Shown: in pieces, positions 43,663 through 53,100 of the stretch
Position numbering within the stretch: the first letter of the stretch is position 1
Layout of the letters: every line of letters begins with the position of its first letter
DNA from: Rhabdothermincola sp037478855
Lineage (GTDB): Bacteria > Actinomycetota > Acidimicrobiia > Acidimicrobiales > Acidimicrobilacustridaceae
Reading direction: 5' to 3'
Assembly (NCBI GenBank): GCA_037478855.1
Contig: JBBFLY010000009.1
Span: 1-56,970, forward strand
Length of the DNA: 56,970 bases
Made by a program: the position numbers and the translations under genes
The notes under the pieces: generated by a model
The model's database searches: none
What the model was told of the DNA's origin: nothing
What the model saw: the letters and a program-made list of their open reading frames with translations, nothing else

Positions 43663-44826
43663 TCACTGCTGCACGGGCAGCTCGGCAACCGCCTCACTCA
43701 GGTCCAGCACACGGGCCGTACCGTGCCGACGCAGCAGTGCCCGGACGTGCAACGCCATCCAGGCCATCGCCGTCGCGCTCCCGGCGAGCAGCCCCACCTC
43801 CACCCGGAGGTAGAGATCGTTCCCGAGCGCGGTGGCCACGACGAACACGACGAGAGCCAGGAACCACCCGAACGCCATGCGGTGGTGCGACGACAGCGCC
43901 ACGAGCGCCTGATCCAGACAGATGGCGGCCATGATGATCACGAACGAGATGGCCAGCAGCGCCAGATCGCGGCTGCTGAGCACCAGCTCAGCGCCGAAGA
44001 CCACCCCGATGAAGAACGGCCCGACCACGGCAGCCACGATGGTGGTGACCGTTCCGACAGCCAGGATCGCGACGACCAGGCGGACCAGCGCGCGCTCGAA
44101 GTCCGCCCAGGCGGTGGTGCTCGCGAGCCGTGAGAGCTTCGGGAGCAGCGAAGCGAGGATCGCCTGGAAGAGGAACAGCGGGATTCGCGCGGTCTGCAGA
44201 CCGTTGAGGAACACGCCCGCCGCCTCGCGCTGCTCGGCGGTCGCGAGCCAGTCCACCGCGATGGTGCCACCCTGGATCAGCAGTGACAGCGAGACGGTGC
44301 CGAGCAGCAGCCAGCCCAGTGCGGTGGTCAGCTCCTTCCAGGAAGCCTCCGGCCCGTCCTCGAGCAGGCCGCGCTGGCGCGCCATCGCCGCGGCGATCCC
44401 AACGAACGGCGTCAGGGCGAAGACCATCCCGTATGCGCCGACGGCGGTGACGCCCAGCGCAGCGAGGCTCGCGGCGAGCACCACCCGACTCACCCCGTCG
44501 GTGGCGAAGAAGGTGGCGTACCCGCCGAACCGGTGGTTCGAGGAGAGCACGCCTCGCGCCAGGTGCCCTGCGCAGAACGCGAGCAGTCCGACCACGAATG
44601 CCACGAGCAACCACCCGTTGACGGTGTCGCGCCGCACGAACGCCTGCCCGACCACGACCAGGACGCAGACCCCAACCGCGAAGACCGCGCCGAGAGCAAC
44701 CGCCCGGCGGATCACCGGGCCGGCGCCGATGCCACGTGCCCGACGGCTCGACACGGCACGCGCCACCTCCTGTTCGAGGGGCTGCATGATGCCGTTTCCC
44801 ACGCCGAAGACCAGGGCCCACAGCAC
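43663..44826 (-). CDS. Polysaccharide flippase-like membrane protein (Wzx/MATE superfamily), 5' end unclear
   Basis: 387 residues from the first standard start (GTG at 44826), ~11 transmembrane helices. GNGIMQPLEQEVARAVSSRRARG is a typical oligosaccharide-flippase loop after the first helix. The frame stays open for 54 further codons upstream, encoding RRENPLPEGAIPVAIGLGVN and a missing first helix (VALIAFLAIASRRLTPEDYS), so the true protein is longer. No ATG, GTG or TTG occurs there; an ATC at 44977-44979 lies exactly 6 bases after a TAGATT box. It would move lipid-linked sugars across the membrane; the substrate is unknown. Confidence 0.75.
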   Translation of the reverse strand: MLWALVFGVGNGIMQPLEQEVARAVSSRRARGIGAGPVIRRAVALGAVFAVGVCVLVVVGQAFVRRDTVNGWLLVAFVVGLLAFCAGHLARGVLSSNHRFGGYATFFATDGVSRVVLAASLAALGVTAVGAYGMVFALTPFVGIAAAMARQRGLLEDGPEASWKELTTALGWLLLGTVSLSLLIQGGTIAVDWLATAEQREAAGVFLNGLQTARIPLFLFQAILASLLPKLSRLASTTAWADFERALVRLVVAILAVGTVTTIVAAVVGPFFIGVVFGAELVLSSRDLALLAISFVIIMAAICLDQALVALSSHHRMAFGWFLALVVFVVATALGNDLYLRVEVGLLAGSATAMAWMALHVRALLRRHGTARVLDLSEAVAELPVQQ

Positions 44827-44985
44827 ACCGAGCGCGCTGTAGTCCTCCGGCGTCAGCCGACGCGAGGCGATCGCCAGGAAGGCGATGAGCGCGACACCGT
44901 TGACCCCCAGGCCGATCGCGACCGGGATCGCGCCCTCGGGCAGCGGGTTCTCCCGCCGGATGCGTTGGATCAGCGTGATCGACGC

Positions 44986-44991
44986 AATCTA
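44986..44991 (-). promoter_or_regulatory. Predicted -10 box TAGATT of the flippase gene
   Basis: TAGATT fits TAnnnT and its 6-base spacer points to ATC at 44979 in the flippase frame. Its position supports an N-terminus 51 codons upstream of the first GTG. Confidence 0.4.
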
Positions 44992-45101
44992 CGCGCTGGG
45001 CGGCTCGCCTCCCGGACTGTCAGCGGGCGACGAGCGCGGTCGTGACCGTGGGCCGTGACATCGTCCGTACCAGCCGGCACGAACCGCGTGCGCCTCGCTG
45101 C

Positions 45102-46265
45102 TCAGCGGGGGTGTGGCATGCAGTGCTCGTCGTACTCCGCGATCACGACCTCGTCGGGCGGGATCGAGCACGCCGGGCACTTCGGGTCACGGTTGATCTT
45201 GTACGTGCGGAACGACTCCTCGAGCGCGTCGTACACGAGCAACCGGCCCGACAGCGAGTCACCAAGCCCCAGGATGAGCTTGATGGCCTCCATCGCCTGG
45301 ATCGACCCGATGATGCCGGGCAGCACGCCCAGCACGCCGGCCTCGGCGCAGGACGGTGCGAGCTCGGCGGGAGGCGGCTCGGGGATGAGGCACCGGTAGC
45401 ACGGGCCGTCATGGGGTGTGAACACGGTGGCCTGACCCTCGAAGCGGAAGATCGAGCCGTGGACCACCGGCGTACCGGTCTTCAGCGAGGCGTCGTTGAG
45501 CAGGTACCGGCTCGGGAAGTTGTCGGCTCCGTCGACGACGATGTCGTACTGCGACAGCAGCTCGACGACGTTGTCGGCGCCGAGGCGCGTGTCGTGGGCC
45601 ACGACGTTCACGTCGGGGTTCAGCGCCATCAGGGTCTTCTTCGCGGAGTCGACCTTGCGCTCTCCGACCCGGTCGACGTTGTGCAGGATCTGCCGTTGCA
45701 GGTTCGACTCGTCGACGACGTCCATGTCGATGATGCCGATCGTGCCCACCCCGGCAGCCGCCAGGTAGAGCGCTGCGGGTGATCCGAGGCCGCCGGCGCC
45801 GAGCAGGAGGACCTTGGCGTCGAGCAGGGCGAGCTGGCCTTCCTCGCCGACCTCCGGCAGCAGCAGGTGCCGGTGGTAGCGGTTGCGCTGTGCCGGGTCG
45901 AGCACCCGTGGTGCCGCCCAGTCGCGACCCTCGTCCTTCCAGCGGTTGAAGCCGCCGGCCATCGATACCACGTCGGTGTAGCCGAGCTCTGCGAGGGTCT
46001 TTGCGGCGAACGCGGAGCGGTTCCCACCGGCGCAGTAGACGACGAGCGGTGTGCCGCGGTCCGGGACCAGGTTCTCGATCTTGGACTCGAGGTGCCCGCG
46101 TGGGATGAACACCGACCCGGGGATGGTGCCCTGGTCGTGCTCGTCGGGCTCGCGGACATCGAGCAGCACGACGCCGGGTCGGGCGCGCAGCTCGTCAGCC
46201 TCGGCCGTCGTGACCTCGCGGATCTCAGCCTTGGTCTTGGAGAGCAGGTCTCGGTAGGTGGGCAT
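45102..46265 (-). CDS. Rhodanese-MoeB/ThiF fusion (sulfur-carrier adenylyltransferase/sulfurtransferase)
   Basis: 387 residues from the ATG at 46265 (MPTYRDLLSKTKAEIREV). Residues ~15-105 are a rhodanese domain (GVVLLDVREPDEHDQGTIPG) with the catalytic cysteine in VVYCAGGNRSAFAA. Residues ~130-387 are an E1-like adenylyltransferase: RYHRHLLLPEVGEEGQ, LLLGAGGLGSPAALYLA, DMDVVDESNLQRQ, VDGADNFPSRYLLND, and zinc cysteines CYRC and CPAC. It activates small sulfur carriers such as MoaD, ThiS or CysO-like proteins and thiolates them. In mycobacterial MoeZ the rhodanese is C-terminal; here it comes first. No carrier protein gene is adjacent. Confidence 0.87.
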   Translation of the reverse strand: MPTYRDLLSKTKAEIREVTTAEADELRARPGVVLLDVREPDEHDQGTIPGSVFIPRGHLESKIENLVPDRGTPLVVYCAGGNRSAFAAKTLAELGYTDVVSMAGGFNRWKDEGRDWAAPRVLDPAQRNRYHRHLLLPEVGEEGQLALLDAKVLLLGAGGLGSPAALYLAAAGVGTIGIIDMDVVDESNLQRQILHNVDRVGERKVDSAKKTLMALNPDVNVVAHDTRLGADNVVELLSQYDIVVDGADNFPSRYLLNDASLKTGTPVVHGSIFRFEGQATVFTPHDGPCYRCLIPEPPPAELAPSCAEAGVLGVLPGIIGSIQAMEAIKLILGLGDSLSGRLLVYDALEESFRTYKINRDPKCPACSIPPDEVVIAEYDEHCMPHPR

Positions 46266-46328
46266 CGGTGACGTTCCCGTCTGCGATCTGGACGTGGTGG
46301 GGAGGCAAAACCCTACTGAACAACTCAA

Positions 46329-47144
46329 CTATTCAGCCACGTCGTCCATTCCCCCCGTTCCCGGGGCACCCGGGCCCACGAGCTGCGGGAGGATCAGGCT
46401 GAGGGACCCCCGCACGACGACGTCGGCCAGCTCGTCCATCTCGGTCGCCTCGGCGTTGACGATCACGACGCTGGCGCCGGACCGTCTAGCGTGGGGCACC
46501 ATCCCGGCGACGGGATACACCGACAAGCTGGAGCCGACGGCGAGCAGGACATCGCAGGACTCGGCTGCCTCGAAGGCACGAGCCAGATCGGTGGGGCGGA
46601 GACCCTGACCGAACGAGATCGTCGCAGACTTGAGCAGTCCGCCGCAGCGCAGGCAGTGGGGGTCGGACTCACCTGATCGCACCCGGTCGAGCGTCGGGCC
46701 GGCAGGCTCTCGCGCGTCGCACGACAGGCAGACGACCTCGTGGATGGTGCCGTGGACCTCCACCACCCGGGCCGGGTCATGGCCGGCGGCCTGGTGAAGG
46801 CCGTCGACGTTCTGAGTGACCAGCGCGTACAGCACGCCACGGCGCTCGAGCTCGACCAAGGCTCGGTGTCCCGCGTTGGGCTCCGGCGCGCTCTCGATCC
46901 ACTGCAGGCGCCCCTGCCAGGCGAGAGCTCGCACCTCGGGGTCGCGCACGTAGTGGTCGATGTGTGCGAGACGCTCGGCCTTGGGGTTCCTGGTCCACAG
47001 GCCGTTTGGGCCCCGGAAGTCGGGGATCCCGCTGTCGGTGGAGATCCCGGCTCCGGTGAGCACGGTGACCGACCGGGCCGCGTCGAGGATGGCGTGTGCG
47101 TCGGCGAGGGCGACCGGGTCGGGCTCGGGCATCTGGTCAGCCAC
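46329..47144 (-). CDS. Sir2-family NAD-dependent protein deacylase (sirtuin)
   Basis: 271 residues. Removes acyl groups from lysines using NAD+. VLTGAGISTDSGIPDFRGP, TQNVDGLHQAAGH, VEVHGTIHEVVC (catalytic His), zinc cysteines CLSC and CLRC, ISFGQGL, LAVGSSLSVYPVAGMVP and VIVNAEATEMDELAD are all present. The GTG at 47144 has no ribosome binding site; CAGGCT, one base off TAnnnT, lies 6 bases before it. The 63-base gap to the MoeB fusion contains TAGGGT (near 46313), a candidate promoter for that gene. Confidence 0.92.
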   Translation of the reverse strand: MADQMPEPDPVALADAHAILDAARSVTVLTGAGISTDSGIPDFRGPNGLWTRNPKAERLAHIDHYVRDPEVRALAWQGRLQWIESAPEPNAGHRALVELERRGVLYALVTQNVDGLHQAAGHDPARVVEVHGTIHEVVCLSCDAREPAGPTLDRVRSGESDPHCLRCGGLLKSATISFGQGLRPTDLARAFEAAESCDVLLAVGSSLSVYPVAGMVPHARRSGASVVIVNAEATEMDELADVVVRGSLSLILPQLVGPGAPGTGGMDDVAE

Positions 47145-47281
47145 GTCCCAAGCCTGCCACTCCGCCCCATCGACAGCTGCTCCTTAGCCGGTCAGCCACA
47201 CCGGCGGATCCCGCCACGCGGACTGACCGGCTCGGATGACACCCCTTGACAGCCTCTGATCATGATGACAGCGTGTTGATC

Positions 47282-47315
47282 GAAACATACTGAAACAGAC
47301 TGAAAGATGCGAAAG
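47282..47315 (+). promoter_or_regulatory. 10-base-period GAAA repeats, possible operator
   Basis: GAAACATACT (47282-47291), GAAACAGACT (47292-47301), GAAAGATGC (47302-47310) and GAAAG (47311-47315) follow each other on a 10-base helical period in an unusually A-rich stretch. They lie directly before the ATG at 47325, the last copy overlapping its ribosome binding site (GAAAGG). TTGACA occurs at 47246-47251 but no good -10 follows at the right distance. Repeats on one face of the helix suggest a regulator site. Confidence 0.4.
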
Positions 47316-47324
47316 GCGGCGACG

Positions 47325-47978
47325 ATGCCTCTCACCGAGCCCTCCTTCCCGCAGCAGACCCTGGCCGTGGAGCCCTGGCCCGACCCGGTGATCGACCGGC
47401 TCGGCCACGACCCACGATCCACCTACGTCGAGCGGTTCTGGCTGGGCGTGCTCGGTCCGTCCACGCTGTGGTTGCTCCGGCGGGTCGCCGACGAGCTCGA
47501 CCGGCACCCGGAAGGGTTCACGCTGAACCTCGCCGAGACCGCGCGGGCGATCGGCATCGGCATGCGCGGCGGCCGCAACTCGCCGTTCATGCGCTCGATC
47601 GAGCGGAGCTGCCGCTTCGGCGCCGCCCGCTTCGTCGGCGCCGGCAAGCTCGCCGTCCGACGCAAGCTGCCACCGCTCACCCGTCAGCAGGCGCTCCGCC
47701 TACCGGAGTCGCTGCAGCGCGAGCACCAGACCTGGCTGGAGCGAGGGCCGGGCCCGAACCCCACCGGAGCGACCGTCGATGAGCTGCGCGAGCGCGCCCG
47801 TGGACTCGCGCTGTCGATGCTCGACCTCGGCGAAGACCTCGAAGCAGCCGAGCGCCAGCTCCACCGCTGGCACTTCCACCCGGCGCTCGCCCACGATGCC
47901 CTCCGGTGGGCCGTCGCACACCGGCGCGAAACGACCACCCCGTGCACACCCACGCCCCCTGCGACCGGCGACGGCTGA
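47325..47978 (+). CDS. Hypothetical protein with a possible winged-helix DNA-binding region
   Basis: 217 residues. I choose the ATG at 47325 (MPLTEPSFPQQ) because GAAAGG lies 8 bases upstream; an ATG at 47307 would add six residues but lies inside the repeat tract. The region STLWLLRRVADELDRHPEGFTLNLAETARAIG followed by NSPFMRSIERSCRFGAARF looks like helix-turn-helix plus a wing, and PPLTRQQALRLPESLQREHQ is a family-like motif I cannot name. The C-terminal part (MLDLGEDLEAAERQLHRWHF) is helical. No enzyme motif is visible. If it binds DNA, the repeats just upstream are an obvious candidate autoregulatory site. Confidence 0.65.
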   Translation: MPLTEPSFPQQTLAVEPWPDPVIDRLGHDPRSTYVERFWLGVLGPSTLWLLRRVADELDRHPEGFTLNLAETARAIGIGMRGGRNSPFMRSIERSCRFGAARFVGAGKLAVRRKLPPLTRQQALRLPESLQREHQTWLERGPGPNPTGATVDELRERARGLALSMLDLGEDLEAAERQLHRWHFHPALAHDALRWAVAHRRETTTPCTPTPPATGDG

Positions 47979-47984
47979 GCCCCG

Positions 47985-49442
47985 CTACCGACCCGCTCGG
48001 AACGTGCGCGCCAGCTCGAGCAGGGTTCGGACCCCCCACCCGGTACCGCCCCGGCTCATCTCGGCCTCGTCCGCATCACCCCACCAAGCCACGCCAGCGA
48101 TGTCGAGATGGGCCCAGGGGATCCCCTCCCCCACAAACTCCCGCAGGAACAGCGCGGCGGTGATCGTCCCGGCATCCTTGGTCTTCGAGATGTTCCGCAG
48201 GTCGGCGACATCCGAGTCCAACCTGGGCCGGTAGTCGTCGGGCATCGGCAGCTGCCAGACCCGCTCACCCACCCGCTCCGCAGCGGAGCGCACCTCGTCG
48301 ATCCAATGCTGATCGTTGCCGAGCAACCCGGCGATGCGGTTGCCCAGCGCGACCTCGACCGCACCGGTGAGCGTCGCCAGATCCACGATGGCATCCGGTC
48401 GGGCCTCGCTGGCCAGCGAGAGCGCATCCGCGAGGATCAACCGTCCCTCCGCGTCGGTGTTGAGCACCTCGACCGTCTTGCCGTTGCGGATCTTCAGCAC
48501 ATCGCCCGGGCGGGTCGCGTCACCACCGCTCATGTTGTCGGTGAGCGGGAGGTACCCGCTGACACGGCAGCGGGGCCGCACCGCAGCCAGCGCCGAGAAC
48601 GCACCCAGCACCGCGGCCGCCCCGCCCATGTCGTCCTTCATGGTCATCATGCCCTCGGCGGTCTTGATCGACAGCCCACCCGAGTCGAAGGTGATGCCCT
48701 TGCCGACCAGCGCCAACGACCCCTCTGGATCGTCTGGCTCGTAGCTCAGCTCCACGAACCTGGGTGGGTTCAGCGAGCCGCGGTTCACGCCGAGCAACCC
48801 TCCGAGCCCAGCCTCGGCGATCTCGTCCGGGCCGAGCACCGTCACCCGGAGGTTCTCGCGCTCGGCGACCTCGACCGCCGCCTCGGCGAAGAGCGCGGGG
48901 GTCAGCTCCCCGCCGGGGGTGTTGACGAGGTCGCGCGCCAGCGCGACCGCCTCAGCGACGCGCCGCGCACGTTCGATGGCGGCTTCGCCGTCGTCGTCCG
49001 CAACGGATGGCGCGCCGGCCAGCACCACCCGCTCGAGCGAGGGCGGTGGTGGTTCCGACCTGTAGCGACTGAACCGGTAACCGGCGAGGAGGATCCCCTC
49101 GACGATGGCCTCCGTCGCGGCTGCCTGATCCTCGCTCGGCACCAGATCGAGCAGGGTGTACGCGGCCGAGCGTCGCCGCCCGCACGCCCGGGCAGCCACC
49201 GCGGCCGCCCGGCGCAGGGCGAGCACGTCGAGCTGCGCCGACGGACCGACCCCCACGTACACCTGGGTCGTGCCGTCCTCACGCACGACCGTGGCGGTCT
49301 GGTCCGGCCTGCCTTCGAAGCCCTGGGCCTCGAGCAGGGACGCGGGGGCACCGACCGCATCGAGCCGGTCGCTCGGAACACCGATGACGACCGCTTCGAC
49401 GTCGCCGGGGAGCGCGCCGCTCCGTTCGAACCGCACCGCCAT
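47985..49442 (-). CDS. pepA: Leucyl aminopeptidase (M17 family)
   Basis: Cytosolic di-metal aminopeptidase, 485 residues, normal length. The catalytic C-terminal domain has LVGKGITFDSGGLSIKTAEG, TMKDDMGGAAAVLGAF, and the signature VLNTDAEGRLILADAL, supplying the two-metal ligands and the active lysine and arginine. The N-terminal domain is typical of PepA and more variable. The ATG at 49442 overlaps the stop of the cobalamin adenosyltransferase gene (TGATG), so the two are coupled although their functions are unrelated. Confidence 0.92.
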   Translation of the reverse strand: MAVRFERSGALPGDVEAVVIGVPSDRLDAVGAPASLLEAQGFEGRPDQTATVVREDGTTQVYVGVGPSAQLDVLALRRAAAVAARACGRRRSAAYTLLDLVPSEDQAAATEAIVEGILLAGYRFSRYRSEPPPPSLERVVLAGAPSVADDDGEAAIERARRVAEAVALARDLVNTPGGELTPALFAEAAVEVAERENLRVTVLGPDEIAEAGLGGLLGVNRGSLNPPRFVELSYEPDDPEGSLALVGKGITFDSGGLSIKTAEGMMTMKDDMGGAAAVLGAFSALAAVRPRCRVSGYLPLTDNMSGGDATRPGDVLKIRNGKTVEVLNTDAEGRLILADALSLASEARPDAIVDLATLTGAVEVALGNRIAGLLGNDQHWIDEVRSAAERVGERVWQLPMPDDYRPRLDSDVADLRNISKTKDAGTITAALFLREFVGEGIPWAHLDIAGVAWWGDADEAEMSRGGTGWGVRTLLELARTFRAGR

Positions 49443-50014
49443 CAGCTCTCGACCTCCCTCTGCTCGTCCACGAGCGGCGACACCGACCGGACGGCGCGCG
49501 ACTCACCCTCCTGCCATCGGGCCATCACCCAGAGCAGGTCACTCAGCCGGTTGAGGTAGGCGACGACCCGGGAGTCGGGCGCCGCGGCCCGGATGCTGTC
49601 GCGCTCCGCCCGCCGCACAACCGTACGGGCGACGTCGAGCGCAGCTGCGATCCGGTTGCCTCCCGGCACGACGAACTCGGTGGGCATGGTGAACCGCTCG
49701 GTGAGGGCGTCGATGTGGCGCTCGAGCGCGCTCACCATCTCGTCGGTCACCCGTGTCTGCCCCGCGATCAGCTTGTCCCGGCTCGGCCCGTCCGTAGCCA
49801 GGTCGGCCATCAGGACCCACAGGTCGCGCTCGATGCCGATCAGGAGCTGATCGAGCTCGGAGCCCGGTTCGGTCTGCGACCGCGCCAAGCCGACGAAAGC
49901 CTGGGCCTCGTCGACGGTCCCGTACGCCATCGGGAGGACGGAGTCCTTGGGAACCCGTCCGCCGTGGTGGAGACCGGTCGTCCCGTCATCGCCCCTGCGG
50001 GTGTAGATCCTCAT
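49442..50014 (-). CDS. Cob(I)alamin adenosyltransferase, PduO type
   Basis: Makes adenosylcobalamin from cob(I)alamin and ATP. 190 residues. RIYTRRGDDGTTGLHHGGRV at the N-terminus is the ATP-binding signature, followed by KDSVLPMAYGTVDEAQAFVG, the core helix ERHIDALTERFTMPTEFVVPG, and RTVVRRAERD. The ATG at 50014 is supported by TAGGCT (50022-50027) 7 bases upstream. It supplies the cofactor needed by the mutase at 19497. It is divergent from metH, which uses methylcobalamin, so two B12-related genes share a 124-base control region. Confidence 0.92.
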   Translation of the reverse strand: MRIYTRRGDDGTTGLHHGGRVPKDSVLPMAYGTVDEAQAFVGLARSQTEPGSELDQLLIGIERDLWVLMADLATDGPSRDKLIAGQTRVTDEMVSALERHIDALTERFTMPTEFVVPGGNRIAAALDVARTVVRRAERDSIRAAAPDSRVVAYLNRLSDLLWVMARWQEGESRAVRSVSPLVDEQREVES

Positions 50015-50021
50015 CGACCCG

Positions 50022-50027
50022 AGCCTA
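50022..50027 (-). promoter_or_regulatory. Predicted -10 box TAGGCT, leaderless adenosyltransferase
   Basis: TAGGCT, a 7-base spacer (CGGGTCG), then the ATG at 50014. The hexamer is identical to that of pabB (11630-11635). Confidence 0.5.
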
Positions 50028-50125
50028 CGCGGCCGTCCCGGCGATCGAGTCTGCGTGGCGGTGCGTGCGCCACCCACGGCCGACCGCGCCGTGGAAGCCG
50101 ATTCCGTGGGCTGATGCGCCCCCGG

Positions 50126-50131
50126 TAGCCT
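50126..50131 (+). promoter_or_regulatory. metH: Predicted -10 box TAGCCT, leaderless metH
   Basis: TAGCCT, a 7-base spacer (CGGTTCG), then the GTG at 50139. The 124-base region between the two divergent starts has no B12-riboswitch-like element that I can see. Confidence 0.5.
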
Positions 50132-50138
50132 CGGTTCG

Positions 50139-53100
50139 GTGACCAGCAGCTACCTCGAGGCCGTGCGGGAGCGGGTCGTCATCTACGACGGCGCGTTCGG
50201 CACCGGTGTCCAGTCGAAGAACCTCACGGCGGACGACTTCGGGGGCCCGGAGCTCGAAGGGTGCAACGAGATCCTCGTCGTGACCCGACCGGACATCATC
50301 ACCGAGCTGCACGCCGGCTTCCTCGACGTCGGTGTCGACGTCCTCGAGACCTGCACCTTCGGCGCGTTCGGCGTGCCGCTCGCCGAGTACGGCATCGCGG
50401 ACCGGGCCTATGAGCTGAACCTGGCTGCGGCGCGCCTCGCGAAGGAGGTCGCCAGCGACTACAGCACAGCTGATCACCCGCGCTGGGTGGCCGGCTCGAT
50501 GGGCCCCGGCACGAAGTCGCCCACGCTCGGGCAGATCAGCTTCACGGAACTGCGCGACCTGTACGAGATCCAGGCCCGCGCCCTCATCGAAGGTGGGGTG
50601 GACCTGCTCCTCATGGAGACCCACTTCGACCTCCTCTGTGTGAAGGCGTCGGTCATCGGCGCGAGACGGGCCATGGCCGCGACGGGCCGTCAGGTCCCCC
50701 TGCAGATCCAGGTCACGATGGAGATGACCGGGCGCATGCTGCTCGGCACCGAGATCGCCGCTGCGCTCGGCGCCCTGGAGCCGCTCCGACCGGACGTCAT
50801 CGGCATCAACTGCGCCACCGGACCGGCCGAGATGAGCGAGCACCTCCGCCATCTCTCCCAGCACGCCCGGACACCCATCTCCTGCATCCCCAACGCGGGC
50901 CTGCCCTCGGTGGTCGACGGGAAGATGCACTACGACCTCAGCCCCGAGGAGCTTGCCGAGCACCACGCCCGGTTCATCACCGAGCTGGGGATCACCGTGG
51001 TGGGTGGCTGCTGCGGCACGACCCCCGAGCACCTCCGGGCGGTGGTGGAGCGCTGCCGCGACCTGCAACCCGCTCAACGGCAGCCGCGACACGAACCGGG
51101 CGCCACGAGCATCTACTCCCTGGTGCCGTTCGAGCAGGACACGTCCTTTCTCATCATCGGTGAGCGCACCAACGCCAACGGCTCGAAGCGCTTCCGGGAG
51201 GCGATGCTCGCCGGCGACTGGGACGTCTGCGTGCAGATGGCCAAGGACCAGATCCGAGAGGGAGCGCACGTCCTCGACCTCTGCGTCGACTACGTCGGCC
51301 GCGACGGCCGACGCGACATGGACGAGCTCGTGCTGCGCCTGGCGACGCAGTCGAGCGCGCCACTGGTCCTCGACTCCACCGAGCCGCAGGTGATGGAAGC
51401 CGGTCTCCAGCGCTTCGGTGGTCGGGCCATCCTCAACTCGGCCAACCTCGAGGAGGGCGACGGGCCCGGCTCGCGCTTCGACCGGGTGATGCGCCTCGCG
51501 CAGCAGTACGGAGCAGCGGTGATCTGCCTGCTCATCGACGAGGAGGGTCAGGCTCGGGACGTCGAGTGGAAGATGCGCGTCGCTCACCGGATCCACGACC
51601 TGGCGACCACCCGTTACGGCCTCGAGCCGAGCGACCTGCTCTTCGACGCGCTGACCTTCCCGCTCTCCACAGGCGACGAAGACCTGCGCGGGGACGCCAA
51701 GGCCACCATCGAGGCCATCCGACGGATCAAAGCCGAGCTCCCCGGCGTGTACACCACGCTCGGTGTGTCGAACGTGTCGTTCGGCCTCAAGCCGGCGGCC
51801 CGTCACGTGCTCAACTCGGTGTTCCTGCACGAGTGCGTCCAGGCGGGGCTCGACTCGGCGATCGTCCACGCCGGCAGGATCATGCCGCTCAACCGCATCC
51901 CCGAGGACCAGCGCGAGGTCTGTCTCGATCTCATCTACGACCGCCGCGACGCGGGCTACGACCCCCTCCAGAAGCTGCTCGCCGTGTTCGAGGACGTGCA
52001 GGAGGTGAGGGCCGAGCGGGAGGATCGCTCGGGCTGGCCCGTCGAGCGTCGACTCTCGCAGCGCATCATCGACGGCGATCGCGACGGGCTCACCGATGAT
52101 CTCGACGAGGCGCTCGCCAAGGGGACCCCGGCACTCGACATCATCAACGACACGCTCCTCGCCGGCATGAAGGTGGTGGGCGAGCTGTTCGCCTCCGGTG
52201 AGATGCAGCTGCCCTTCGTGCTCCAGTCGGCGGAGACGATGAAAGCCGCGGTCGCCTATCTCGAGCCGCACATGGAGCGCGCCGCCGACAGCAGCGCCAA
52301 GGGACGCATCGTGCTGGCCACGGTGAAGGGTGACGTGCACGACATCGGCAAGAACCTCGTCGACATCATCCTCACCAACAACGGCTACGAGGTGCACAAC
52401 CTCGGCATCAAGGTCGGCATCGCCGAGATGATCGACAAGGCGCTCGAGGTGGGGGCCGACGCCATCGGCATGAGCGGACTGCTGGTCAAGAGCACGCTGA
52501 TCATGCGCGAGAACCTGGAGGAGCTGAACGCGCGTGGGCTGGCCCACATCCCGGTCCTGCTCGGTGGCGCCGCGCTGACCCGCAGCTACGTGGAGCGCGA
52601 TCTGCGCCAGGTCTACGAGGGGCGGGTGTTCTACGGCAAGGACGCGTTCGAGGGCCTCTGGGTGATGGACCGGCTCTGCCAGATCAGGGACACCGGCGTC
52701 GATGACGACCCCGACTGGGGTCGGGTGCCTTCTTCGTCGAGGGTGCCCGCTCGCTCGAGCCTCGAGCCGACCGAGGTCGATCCCGACTCGCTTCCCTCAC
52801 GGTCGCCCGAGCTGGTCACCGACAACCCGGTGTTCGTGCCGCCCTTCCTGGGCTCGAAGATCGTCAAGGGCATCCCGCTCGACGACATCGCCGAGTACCT
52901 GAACGAGACCGCGCTGTTCCGCAACCAGTGGCAGTTCCGTCCCGAGAAGGGCGAGACCGACGAGGAGTTCAAGGCCCGGATCCGGCCGGTGCTGCGTGAC
53001 GAGATGGCCAAGGCCAAGGCCAGCGATGCGCTCGTCCCGCAGGTGGTCTACGGCTACTTCGCCGTGAACGGCGAAGGGCAGGACCTCATCATCTGGAAGG

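Noticed and set aside
43663..44826. Flippase as a truncated pseudogene
   Set aside because: The upstream frame stays open and encodes the missing first helix, and a -10 box sits at the right place, so an unusual or misread start codon explains it better than decay.
50015..50138. Cobalamin riboswitch before metH or the adenosyltransferase gene
   Set aside because: The two starts are only 124 bases apart, -10 boxes lie next to both start codons, and I found no B12-box-like conserved core.
50025..52547. An 840-codon open frame antisense to metH
   Set aside because: It is the mirror of a real gene in a GC-rich genome; the sequence has no domain pattern and is Arg/Val/His-rich as expected from the reverse complement of high-GC codons.
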